The position numbers and the translations under genes are program-made. The notes beneath the pieces are model-generated. The model had not been told where the DNA came from. It did not search any database and saw nothing but the letters and a program-made list of their open reading frames with translations. Shown one piece after another: positions 1 to 12,200 of a stretch of 64,000 nucleotides of DNA. Position 1 is the stretch's first letter, and each line of letters starts with the position of its first letter. This stretch comes from Caprimulgus europaeus (taxonomy: Eukaryota; Chordata; Aves; Caprimulgiformes; Caprimulgidae), in contig OU015532.1 of the NCBI GenBank assembly GCA_907165065.1, forward strand, positions 43,750,839 to 43,814,838. Direction: 5' to 3'.

Positions 1-3000
1 ATGGTGCTTGGATACTAAGTGCTGTGTAGATACATGATATAAAAAGGCTGTTTCCCAGAAACAATCCTGTTGCACTTAGGGTGATCTGCAGCGTGTTGAT
101 GAAAGTACTCTTGGAGTGGGAGGAAAGGGGGAAATCAGAAAAATGAACAAACAGTTGTACCATAAACAGCCCTCTCCTTTATTCTGTTCTTTCCTCTTTT
201 GCCTCTTAGTCTTCATATTCTTTTATTTCATTGCTGCTAAAGACCAGTTTGAAGGAGAAGGTGGTCTGGACAAGGGTTTAGGAGTTGGAGGCTTTGAAGT
301 TCTCTTCCTGGCTTTGCTGTGATACGTCCTACAGCTTTACTTGTCCTTGCTCATCTTGTCTTCCTGGTAAAATACTGCATCTGCTTCTGCTTCTTACTGC
401 TGTTACCTGTTTTATCAGTAGTTCAGTGCTGACAGTGGATTGTGCTGTGTTCCTGTTCACAGGAGTCAACAGCAGTTTGGGATACAGAGACACTGAGACA
501 CCCTGCAGAGCTGAGCAGATTTCCCTGCCACAATGCCAGCTGATAAAGGCACTTGGCTAGAATAAGGCTTGGGTCACGAAACGTTCCCTGACTGCGTAGT
601 TTGGTGGGGATTTTTAAGGAAACAATTGGGTAAACAGTATGTTGTGTGATTGCTTATCATTATAATTTTCTACATGCAAAAAAAAAAGGCTTGCAGTTTT
701 CTTTTCTGGACATAATCTAGTTGGTGCTGTTATTGCTTATAGTCTGTGTTTAACTTTTCCTTGGAATCTCCACTATCAGGATGTTATTTTGGGTATTTGT
801 TCTTGCTGCTTTTTTTAGAGTTCTGATCTCTTTTCAGTTTGGAGGTGGCATTGGGATGACATCTCAAATCTGCTATGAGTCAGGCTTGTGTTCCCTGAAG
901 CAAGGCTGTAACATCTGTGGGACTGAGGGTCATAAAGGAGGAATGTAGGATCCAAGGTGGGGTTTTCTTTTGTTCTATCATGTGCTGCCCCCGTGGAAGT
1001 CCACAATGAAGAGAGAGGCTTGTCTAACTCTCTCTTTTGTTTTTCCCCCCTCCCCTCTCTTACTCCTGTGCCAGCTGCATTTTAAAAAAACAGCTTTTTG
1101 AACCTAGCCAGTTATTGCCATTATCTCTGATCTGTATCATTTAAACCCTATTTTCTGGGGAGGCTGAGGAAGCTCTGGCTCTTAAAACTACTGCTTCAAA
1201 GAATGGCTGGCTGTTACGTTTTGGATAGCTATGTATAATTGTGTAGAACAAGGTGTAATGGCTGAGTAAAGCTAGAGAAGGAATTTGGAAATAAAAAGAG
1301 TATTTGGGCACGTTTTCCCTGCTGCCATGCAGTGGAGTTTATAAGGAAACCAAGGTGATGGGGTCAGATCTTGTTTTCAGCCTTCAAGTAGGACGTGATG
1401 AGCTGTCACTGCATGTAGGATGTGCACGAGCTGATCAGCAGCAGTAGTAATGAGCTGCAAACACCTCAACTTCAATTTTCCAAAGCAGAGACTTGCTAGT
1501 TAGTAGATTATTTTGCAGTAGGAAGTTTTCTAGGTTGCTTGACCATTTTTCAAGTTTAATTTTATTCTTTGTGTGTGTGTGTGTGTGGTGAGGTTAGAAG
1601 TGTGAAAGAATTGCACCATTAACCAATAGAGGAGCCCTAGTAAGAAAAAAAACCCCATGCAAACCAAACCCACCTTTGCATAGACACATTTAGGTGTACA
1701 AGGGGAAAAAAAAAAACAACTTACTGGTAGGAGAGCTGAATTTGCTTGGGGAAATTGTGAGTGGCACTGGCAAAAGAATGCTGTTGCCGTTTTAGAGTGA
1801 GTTTTCATAGGAAGGGTTTGCTATCATAGCTGATGCTGACAAACAGAATTCTGTAGACAAGGCTCCAGGCTGGGTCTCCTCCCTTCCCCTTCTTCCCAAG
1901 GAGTGGCAGAGAGCTGCCTTTTGCTCCTCTGTTAGCAGGAGAGGGCAGCTGCTCTGCTTTGTGTGTTTTGTCCTCCTGGGAGGAGCACAGATGGGATTTT
2001 TCCTGTTGGAAGCCCCTGTCAAAGCCTCAGTTGTGCTTCCTGCCATGTGAAGGTCGGTGCTGATAGCAGTGTCGAGCTGTCCATGGGCTGGGTTCGCAGC
2101 CAGACACAGGGGATTATTGCAGTTCAGCTACGAACGGCAAGTGCTGCTCGCGTTCGTCCCCGCGGGTGCTGCAGGGGTTGGTGTTGCTCCAGAGTGGCTG
2201 TGCTCTGTCTGCTCCCCACGTCGGGACGCTGGCTTCACAGCTCATCTGGCCAGGCAGAGCTGAGAAAGGATGACTTGTCATTTTATGAGACAGCTTGGAG
2301 GGGAGGGGAAGGTGGAGGGATGCTCCTGCTGTTACATCTTCCTTGCTGTAGCCCAATGCACGCTCTAGATTTTACCTTTCCTGAGGTGGTTACACTCTAG
2401 GTCAGCCAGAAGCCTGAAAGCTGATGTGACAGTAAAAAGCCTGGAAGGGGATGGAGCTTTGTTACCCAGACCTGGCTTGTGCTGTTATCCAGAGTTCAAG
2501 GGAACTTGTGTCAATGGCCTTTGAAGGAAATTCATAGCAGCAAGGTGGCCACATCACTCCTGATAGCACTTGTTATTCATTTCCAGTTCATTAACCAGGG
2601 AAAAGTCACTCCTCTCTCTCCCCATCTCTGCCTCTTTCTCTCTCCCTTTGTCAGAGGGACTGATACTTCCCTGCAAACAGGAAGAGAGGCGAGAGCAGCC
2701 GTGTGTGCAGTGTGAATGAACTCCAGTAACCTCATCTCCTTTCTCCTTTCAGTTGCAGGACCAAGGGCATCTGGCAGTCTGGAGAGTGGGAGAGAGGAAA
2801 CAGAAAGGCACAGGATCTTACCCACCCTGAACGCAGCCACACGTACACTCTCTTTTCCTCTTGCTCCTCGTGTTGGCGTGGCACTCTTTGATCAGGCAGA
2901 AGCCAAGAGGTGAAGACAAGGGCAAACCCAAAACCTCAGCCTTTGACAGGCAAGGGGGAGTAATGAGAGGCAGGTGAGAGGGGAGGGAGCATCTCCTGCT

Positions 3001-6000
3001 GCATGAGGTGTGTGAACAGGAGAGCTGGCGTCTTGCAAAACAGTTACTGTTGTGGTGAGGAGTTCCTGTGCAGAACTTGTAGGTTCTTGGGTGGCACTTC
3101 TGTCTTCATCTCATGAACAATCTGGGAAGCCCTGTTCCCAAAACAGCAGGATCTACAGGCTGTGTAGGAAAGAAATAAATCCCATGCTCTGAAGATTATA
3201 GACAAGGAGTGAGTTTGGTTGTTGGTTTGGTTTTTTTTGTGTTTGTTTGTTTGTTGGGTTTTTTTTATGTGGAGCAAAGCAAAAGTACTTTGGGCTGATT
3301 CTGCCCTGAATTATTGCGTTCTATTTGGTAGAACAGTTGTGTCTTATGATCCCAATTCACTTTTCTAACCAAGATGCTCAGTGGAGAAAGACTTCTTTTT
3401 TGTTCCAGTCCTATGTTCCTTACCTGAGGTGGGGTGGAACGGGCTTGGAACTTGTGTTGCTGCTGTTGTTTGTTTATAATAGCATATTCTGTGGGTCAAG
3501 AGCATCTTAGTCATATTAGGTTCGGATTCTGAAATGTCTGCAGACCTCTTTGCATTTCAGTTGCAATGTAAGGTCTAATTTTGGAAGGAAAAGTATGGAC
3601 ACTGCCCTCCAGTCTCCCAGCACTCACCTTTAGGGTGTTTTTGTGTAATAGCCTGACTTTCCCTTCTTCAGTTTCCTCCTATTCCTTTTAGGTGAACCAT
3701 CTTTCAGAATAATGCCTTTCATCCTGCTGTACACCATCATTACACCTTCTGGCTTCTCTTCCCACTACTCTTTCAACCAGGTGATACATGTTTGTTTATT
3801 TTAACCTGTCCAGTTGTTAGTCACTTCTGCTGTTGTTCTCTGATCTCTGCCATGGCATCCATACATAACCTGGTAGGAGATGGCATGCTGTGTGTTGAAA
3901 CCAGACCAAAGCCAAAGGAATTCTTCACAGTGAGAGCTGGGTGCTGCAGTGAGAACCCAATCGAGCTCAGGGATGCACCAGTTCAAAGGAAGAGACAAAT
4001 ATGTGGGCAAAGGCCATGCTAGAAGTCAGCAAAGTCATGGGTAATAAAGGACATAGCAGCAGGAATAAAAGACAAAGTAAGGGGTTCAAACTCAGAGCTA
4101 GAGTGGCAGAGGTGGGAATAAGACCCTTAAATTTGGGACAAGAGACCAGGATGCAGCTGCCCATCTCAGAGGAGCAGGCTGTGCAGCCAGGAGTGGCTGG
4201 TAGGACTCTTAGTTGGCAGAGTTGGCAACAACTTGCAGGGCTCATGGGCCAGTGCTGCACGCTTGGGCAGCTGCTGGTGGGCAGCTGAAGCTCAGCTCGA
4301 CGGCAAATCAAAGCAGTTGGGAGGCTCTAGGGCTTTTTATCAGCTTGGGACTGACAGTGGCTTGCAGACTCCTTCCAGTTTGTGATTGTGCTTCTGAGAG
4401 ACCAAAACAGACAATGCAATTTCAAACTGTCCCCCTGCAGCTCTCAGCAGAGAGAGAGTTACAGCAGGGCGCAGAGCTTGTCTCCATTCCCTGTGACTTA
4501 CAGAATGGTTCTTTCCATTCTTTGTAGACATACTGTTCAGAATCATTCTGTGCATATCCTGTTGCACTGCCTTGCACACACTGCATTTTCATGGTTTGTC
4601 CCTCCTGCTGACAATCTGAAGTTGATTATTGTTCCTCACAAGTTTTAACAGTTTTCACATGTAATATTGCTTCATTTTCAATAAGCGATTTGATTTCCGT
4701 AGGATCCTTTTTCTGCCCTGAAAGGTACAAGTGTCTCTTTCAACCTTTTCCTAATTGAAACCTGCTCTGTGTGTACTTTTGCCCTGCTTACAGACCTACT
4801 GCTCCAGCATGTCTTGAGAAATGTGGTGATGCAGAGGGAGAGAAGAGGAATGAGCCAACATGAGCTGGGAATAACTGTTGTTTCTCTGAAGCAGCTCCTA
4901 GGTAGCACCAAGTTCTTTGGGCAGCTTTGTGAAAATGCTCTGGCAGCCACACCAGGCATAGTATAGGAAGAGCAGTAGATCACAAAACAGTGGTTACTCC
5001 TTATGAAAAGATTGGAAGAGTAGTGTCTCCTAAGAGGCTTAGTTCTGTGCTGGTGCTGTGGGGTCCTGTGAAATCTCAGTCAAATCTCAGATCTTGGCCA
5101 TTGCGATCTGCTGTCAGCTTTTGCTATCCAGGGCGGCATCACCACTGTGCCAGTTGTGCATTTGGATTTCAGCAGAGACCCTTGTTCATTGTTGTGAGCC
5201 CAGCTTTCAGAGGTAGATTCAGGTGGGCTGCTGGCACTTGTATTGCATGTCAGGACACATTTGGAAGCCAAAATGCCAAATGATATTGTGCTTTAGGTGC
5301 AGTCCCGGTGACACACAGCCGCGCGATGCGTGAGTACAGTCCTGTTAACGTGTACACGAGTGTAAGCTCGGTTCTGCTGATGCTGACGTGCTGCAGAGCG
5401 CACGCTTGTGATTCATTACAGAACTGAGACATAACCATGTATTTTCCCTTGGCAGAAGGCTGTAGGATTTTGTCATTTACAGGACCGGGGCTCTGACCAG
5501 TAAATCCTGTTTTGAAAGATCCCAGAGACTTGTGCAAACTTCCTAAAAAGCTGCTGTTTCCTCTGAACATCCAGTATTTGGGGGCAGTGTGTGTGCTGTG
5601 CTGTTCCTCTGATTGTTCCTGTACTCCACAGTGCAGTTTCTCCAGAGATAGACTTGCATCTGCTCTGGTTTCTGATCCTTAAACGTCTCGTAGAAAGCAC
5701 CAAACAAGGAATGCCAGGGAGAGGACAGACCTGTTCAGCAGAAGTGTGTCACAGTAACTGCACCTGGCTCATGTGGTCTCTTTATGTGCTGTAGTGCCCA
5801 ATGCTCTCTCCTTTACTTGTCTCCAGTGAATGTGGTACAGAAATGAGCCATGGTCTGTAGCTTTGTGTCTGTTGATGACAGGTCAGATCAAAGACTTCCG
5901 GAAGAGTGCCTAAGTGCTTCAGCTGGGCTTGGAAGAGGACTCAGCTGAGGAATGGGATGAGATGAGACCATTGCTGGAGGAAGTGATGAACGTTTCTGGC

Positions 6001-9000
6001 GTTTAGCGTGAGGTGCGAGAGCCAGGGCTGCTGCTTCTGTTCTCTGTTACCAGACAGGGCTTTCTGTTGTAAGAGTGCTGATCTTGAGGCCATCGGTATC
6101 CCAGTGCTGTTGTCTCAGAAAGGAAAGGGAGAGGAAGGAATGGAGTAGGATGAAGCTGGTAGTGACACATTTCAGAAGTGTTTAGTGCCTTATTTGAGAC
6201 ATGGGTGGCAAGGGAACATTGTTTCCCTAAGCCTTTCATCTCTGTGTGCTTCCTCAGTGGAATATGTCTGCTCATCAGGTTCCTCTGTTCTAGACGCTGC
6301 GTTAGAGAGAAGCGATTGCTTCATCTTTTGTCACTTGGCCAGTCTAAAACTGACAGAGTTTGAGACAGACAGTGAGAGGCAGCACAGCAGACTATGTCAA
6401 GAAGACAGTGTTCCCTCTTGGCAGTTACGGTTTGCATCACCCTTCTACATTTGTAGTTGACATGGTGCTGTGAGTTGGAAGATGTGAACCTCTAATAACA
6501 TGATGGTTAGTACAAAACATGACAAGATTTTTAATAATTTGAAAACAATCCTCATGTATTTCTGTGAAAGCTGACTCCCTGGCCTAGTCATACAGCCTCT
6601 CACCTGCGTGCCTGTGGCAGGAATGCCCGTGTAGGTTTCTTTACCTTGCACCAGGGTGCTGCTCTGTGTAGTTAGGCCGGTTTTCCACAGCCTGCAACTA
6701 TTGCTGGATCTACAAAACTAAAAACTGCTGTGTCGTAGGAGCAGAGAAGACAAGAGACCTCTTCTCTCTGGCCCATACTGTTTTGGGAGAGCTGGAGGCT
6801 GGTGCATGAAGTAGGGACGTGTGAGTTGGTTTTACAGCACAAAGACAGTGAGTGGCTGATGTGCCTTATCCCTCGCTGTGTCCTGGGTGTGCACGTGGAT
6901 TTATACTCCTTTCCCTTTATGGTAGCTGCAAACTTCTCAGACATTGCCAGGGAGTCTGCAGTCTCACAGAAACTCCCCTTTGGGCTCCAGATGTCCTGCT
7001 GACTGTCCTGCAAGTTTTGTTCCTGTCATGGTTGTGTGGGTGACAGTTTTCAAATCCCACCAGGCTGTCCTCTGCTCTTTTGCTTTCCACAGTACATCGC
7101 AGCTGTGGCTGGGACACTGAACTGAAGGCAGTGGGGTCTGAGCACTGTGCCTCAGTGCCTCAGCTGGGGGATCAGACTCTTCCTTTGAAATATTCTTGTG
7201 GTACTGCTCCTGGTGATTTGTTCTGCACAATCATTAATGCTTGAATGAGTCTTTGAATGGTTTAAAGGAATGTGGAGATGCACTGATGTGCGCTTAGCTT
7301 GCTTGTTTCGTGCCCAAACATGTCCAGAGAAATCTGATATCAGCATCAGTGAGGAGCTTACATGGGACTGGGAATACAAGTCGGGTTTGGATTTGTTTCT
7401 GTGAAGTTCCTGTTTCCATCTGATGCTCTGTGCCTCTCCACAAGGTTTTCAGTTGCTGCAGGATTTACTGTGGAGACTTTTTTTTTTTAATTTAAAGTTG
7501 ATTGTGATAGCCACATTCTTCCTTTGAGGATTGTGAGTCTCTGAATTGTTTGCAAATCACATCAGTTAGGTTGTGGTCTCCCAAAATAGGGGCTTCTTCT
7601 TTTCTATGGCTTCGAGTTTCATATTCACTCCCGCTGCTTTTATCCTAGACAGCCTGTTTCCCCAGTGATCCAGGAGCTACGTGCACCAAAGGGTAAGGGG
7701 CTCCCAATCCCTTGTGCAGTCTGAGGCTGTGTTTACAAAGCCAATTTGAATTAATATGCCCTGTGGTTTTTAACACCTGCAGTGTAATGGGAAGTGGCAG
7801 GAGCTCAGCGGGCTTGTCAGTACGACTGCATTTATACTTCATGACTGTTTCAGGGTGCTGGAAGGGAGGAGGGTGGTTTGTGGGAGTATTGCTTTCATCT
7901 TTGCCTTTGGCATACTAAGAAAAGTTGCATGATCTGGTCCAAACACCCAGGAGGGAAGAAGGGACTTGACTGTGGTCCTCTGCCTCTTCCCAGTCAGCAC
8001 TGCAGTGTGTGAGGCATGCCCCTGCTTACCTGATGCTTTTGTATCTGAGCTGCTGCACAGCTTTCTGTCACCTCCTGTCTTTCCAAGAGTGGCAGGCTTC
8101 CAGTCCTGAACTCAATCACTCAAGTTTAAAGTAATGTAGTTGCTTTTTAAAACAGTTAGTCTCTTTAGCTTGCATTGGTAAATCACTGAGTTAAGATCAA
8201 CTGATCAAATGTGTGTTCAGCCAGATGAGCAGTTTGCATCAGTTTCCCTAAGCCTGTGCCAGTCAAACCAGTTTTGTGCAGATGGGGCTTTTTGGAGAAA
8301 GTGAATGAGTTTGTTTTCCAGGTTCAGGTTCTGTAGTGGAATTAATGCTGTATAACAGAGATGGTTTCCAGGTTCCAGAAAAGGGTATCCCCAGAAGGCT
8401 GGTGGTAAATCCATTTCCTGAGGGTGGCATAATGGTCATTTCCTAGAGATGCTGGCTTTCAATTTCTTGCTGTAGGTGAGGGGAGGATTTGTCATCCTCA
8501 TCTTTGATACATCATTGATCTTTGGCACGGCCTTTGGCTACTGATACTAATAGGGGAATTTGTTGTTTTGTAGTCTTTGCTAAATAGTTGCATCAAAATG
8601 ATCTTTTACAGTTTTCTGTGCACTCTGCAGTACATGCCACAAAATCCAGGGCAGCTGGCAGCAATGAGCTATTTATTACTGAAAGCTTTAAGTCTGGAAT
8701 TTCCCTCTTACACACTTGGAGAGGTCAGGGCTGAATTCCCATGGTGGTGTTACAGTAATGAAGACTTGTCCTGCTTTGATAAATACTTTGGCAATAAAAA
8801 GACAGGTTTGCTCCTGGGTACCTTTTACCACAGTTTGTTAATGTGTTTAAACAGAACATAAACATTGGTAAAACAAAGTTAATTGTCCTTTCTAATAAAT
8901 AAGGAAATAAAATCTTGAAGCTTGCTTGTGATGCAGCTTGTAATAGATTTTGGGAATTAATAGCCTCAGCAGTTGAACTCTTGCCTCTTTTGTGTCTGTT

Positions 9001-9010
9001 TTTTCCACAG
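1..9010. other. Non-coding region upstream of, or first intron of, NR1H3
   Basis: No exon of a recognisable protein was found on either strand. In human the upstream neighbour is ACP2 on the opposite strand, but I see no acid-phosphatase sequence here. The stretch contains a short GT repeat near 1569-1588, oligo-T and oligo-A runs, and moderately GC-rich sequence at 2040-2300 without a clear CpG island. Because exon 9011-9258 begins with a strong splice acceptor, at least one non-coding first exon must lie upstream, here or off the left edge. One weak candidate is given in the findings (2753-2909). Confidence 0.6.
1570..1588. repeat. GT microsatellite
   Basis: A run of alternating GT of about 19 bases, visible directly. 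It is a simple repeat in non-coding DNA. Confidence 0.85.
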
Positions 9011-9258
9011 GTACTTCCTTTCTGACTCTCAGTAGCAGAGAGAAGCTGAAGACCTTGAAGAAAGACGCCTGCGGCCCCTTGCTCGGCAGTAACAATGCTG
9101 CAGCGATGAGATTGTCCTGAGCCCTTCCTGTGTGGCCTCCATGGGTCCCACTCAACTCAGCACACAGGATCATGGGAAGAGGGTGGCAAGTGTATTTGAG
9201 ATGGAGGAGGAAGGGCTTTCGCTCTTCCCTGGCTCAGAGAACCCCCCTGAGCATGCAG
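9011..9258 (+). CDS. NR1H3: NR1H3 exon with 5'UTR tail and start codon (residues 1-39)
   Basis: The acceptor TTTTTTCCACAG ends at 9010, and the coding part starts at ATG 9141. The start is chosen because an in-frame TAA lies at 9090-9092 and 9141 is the first ATG of the frame after it. The initiation context is only fair (T at -3, G at +4). The encoded N-terminus begins [12 protein letters not shown] and contains the acidic stretch MEEEG, a short AF-1 region. The donor is GCAG|GTATGG and the exon ends in phase 1. The 5'UTR part holds two overlapping micro-uORFs. Confidence 0.93.
9095..9120 (+). promoter_or_regulatory. NR1H3: Two overlapping micro-uORFs ahead of the NR1H3 start
   Basis: One uORF runs 9095-9109 (four codons and TGA). 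A second begins in its ATGA overlap and runs 9106-9120 (four codons and TGA). Both end before the main ATG at 9141, so ribosomes must leak past them or reinitiate over about 20-30 nt. The reading is direct; an effect on translation is inference. Confidence 0.6.
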
Positions 9259-12200
9259 GTATGGAGAAATTCTTCAGTCCGTGCAAGCTAAAGGCTATCC
9301 ATTCTTTCAGCTGCAAGCAGAATGGATACTTGGCAAAATTTTAGGGGGAGTTCTGCTGTGCTTGAGACATTCAGAATATCAAAGATCAGAATCAGTTATT
9401 GATAGTTGAAGATGACTGGGTTTATCCAGGTGATAAATGTGTTGAATATTTTGCTTATTTGACCTTTTAGAGGCTAAGTCCATGGCAGTAAACTGAATTT
9501 CTTCTTTTCTAGCCTTATCAAAAGCTGATGAATGATAAAGCTTTACTATAGGTGCTAATCCAACAAGGGTTAGTCATGCAAAGAAACAATAGGTTCTTGC
9601 AGATTCATATAATGGAGAGACAGTAGAAGTTTCCTCTACACGTTTCTGAGGTTAAAAGAGTATCAGAACATAGAATTGAGATTTTTGCAGTTAAAATTGC
9701 TGCACACACACACACAGTCCTACACTTTCAAACTGTGAGATGATGTGTTATAACATCTCTGGATGGGTAACAGGAAAAAAAGGAAAGCACAAGTGAGATG
9801 TCCAGTTAATGAAAATGACAAATAAATGTGTGTGTTTGACCAGTGAGGCAATGGGGCAATCCCTGATATAAAAACAAGAGGTGATCAGTAGAGTAGAAAC
9901 AACGAGAGTAGCTGAAAGGTGAAAGGGGTATTACCCAATGGAACTCCTTAAAATAAAAACTGAGGACAGGAAAATAAAACAATTGATAAATGCTGTACAC
10001 AAATGCAAGGAAAAAAGCCACAAAATGTGGAAAAAAAATTATTAAACGGGAGATCTACCAAAGAAAGAAGATCCTAATGAGAGCTAAAGGTGCAGAGATA
10101 GCATTCGTGCTTGATACGTGTGCAATTATTTCTGTGTTATCTTTGACTATAGAAAATTACAATAATAAGCTATGCTAGTGAAATGTTTAGGGTTCAGAGA
10201 GGGAAAATAATTTGCATAAATCAAAAATAAGTGTGTCTGCCTCAATAAATCAGTCACAGGAATGGTAATTTGGTGTTTTTGTGACATCTTAAAGACAGAT
10301 AAGAAATCCACAAGATGGACAGATCCATCTTATGGAAGTAATGGATTTACTCTGCTGTCCCTCAGAAACATCAACATCACCTGAGGTTTCTGCACAGTTG
10401 TTATACCCGTTAATATATATGCAATGGCAGACTAAGCAATTTGAAATAACTGTAGGCATTGCTTAAGTTCCTCTTGGCACTAGATTGTGTGAAGAGAAAT
10501 GCAGTAGAACAAGAGAGGGGAATATCAGAGACTTAACCTTTCTGCTGACATTTTCCTGCTGTCCAATCTGCAACAAGAAGTGCGGGCCAAAGGAGTGACC
10601 TCCAGCCCTCCGTAAAGTCAATGGCACTGAAAATCAACACCGAGATGCTTAAGACTGTGAAAACCAATATGTAGTGAAGAACACTAATAATAATTTCTGA
10701 GACTGACCTAAAACTGTTTATAGCTTCAGGAGCTCAAGCAGAGTAGTGAGTATAACTGAGAGTAAAGGTAGAAGCATTAGAACCCTACCTACGAAGATGA
10801 GACATGCCCGTGTAACCCTGATGCTGGTCAGGAAGTGCAGCAGCCTCGTCCTGCAAACCAATCCCTATGAATTAACTCCAGTGTAAAGGCTTTCCAGGCA
10901 TATCTAAAAATAATCTGGAGACTTATCAAGACATGCTGTTTGTGATCTTTATGAACAGCTGCCATAGAAAAATCTGTAATATCTGACATACAGAAAACTG
11001 CTCGCACTGTGAGCTGCGCACGAGTTGACATGTCAGATGTCAACATGGCTAGGATTAAATGGAATGAAAAGAGAGATGGCTAATAGGGAGGGAATACACA
11101 AATAACATTGGCAAGCAGTTGGCTGGAATGTTTAAGGTGAGACATGTTGGAGTAGACCAAAGATGTTTTCAGAATGAACAGGTAGTGGCAAGATAAAAGA
11201 TCTGTTGGAATGACATCGGAAGAACTGGGAGCTGCTGCTCAAGACCATCTGAAATATGTGGCGGTAGCGAAGGCCCCGTGTTTCAGATGGAATGAGAAGG
11301 TTTAGTAAATGAGCTGTTGGTGTGAGAGTGCTTCTGTTTTAGGAGTGGGGAGCACTCTTCTTGAAGAAGTGATGGCTTCAGGGTTCCAAAGGTTCACAGA
11401 GCTTGTGCAGTGTGCTGCTTGCCTGCCTGTTGCCCATCACTCCACAAAGTTGCTGTCTCCTGTCTTAACAGTGTTCCCAAGTGTTCCATTTACAGGGATG
11501 GCCTACTTGGTCTGCTTTTTGTACAGTCAAAGTTTCAGCACTGTTTTTTTGTCACTATTTGACTGCTGAACCATTTTTCCCCATCCTTGTGTGTGAGTAT
11601 GGCAGAGAATAGAAATAAGAGAACTGGAGGTGAATTCTGAAGAAAATTACTTTCTGCACAGTGTTGGATTTAATATCAAGTTTTTTTGCAGCTCTGTCTC
11701 ACATTGGTAACTTAACTGTCAGTCCTGCTGATGGAAAGTGCAGAAGAATATCTGACCTGAGCATGTTTTTTAGCTCTTTCATCCTATTACGGAGGGGAAC
11801 AAGCACGAAGCTCCTTATATAGTTGAAGTGAAGCTGTTTGAATTATGTCAATAGTTGGTTTGTTGCAGAAGATGGGCTTGCCCAGAAGGAGAGTCTGTGA
11901 AATGGGAGACTCGATCTTTTCATCCTGGTGTTTGGGAGATGTGTTTGGGTTTGAGTGAGGAATGGGGCAGTCAGCTGCAAACACCGTGTTTCCCTCACGT
12001 CTCTGCTTTTCTTATCTTTCTTTTTTTTTTCCCTCCCTTGGCACTATTTGTTCCGGTAGAAAATCCCCCCCTGAAGCGGAAGAAGGGCCCAGCCCCGAAG
12101 ATGCTGGGAAACGAAGTGTGCAGCGTGTGTGGGGACAAGGCCTCCGGCTTCCACTACAACGTGCTGAGCTGCGAAGGCTGCAAAGGTTTCTTCCGCCGCA

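Noticed and set aside
1-9010. ACP2, the human upstream neighbour, on the minus strand
   Set aside because: No minus-strand frame here resembles lysosomal acid phosphatase; if synteny holds, it lies left of the window.
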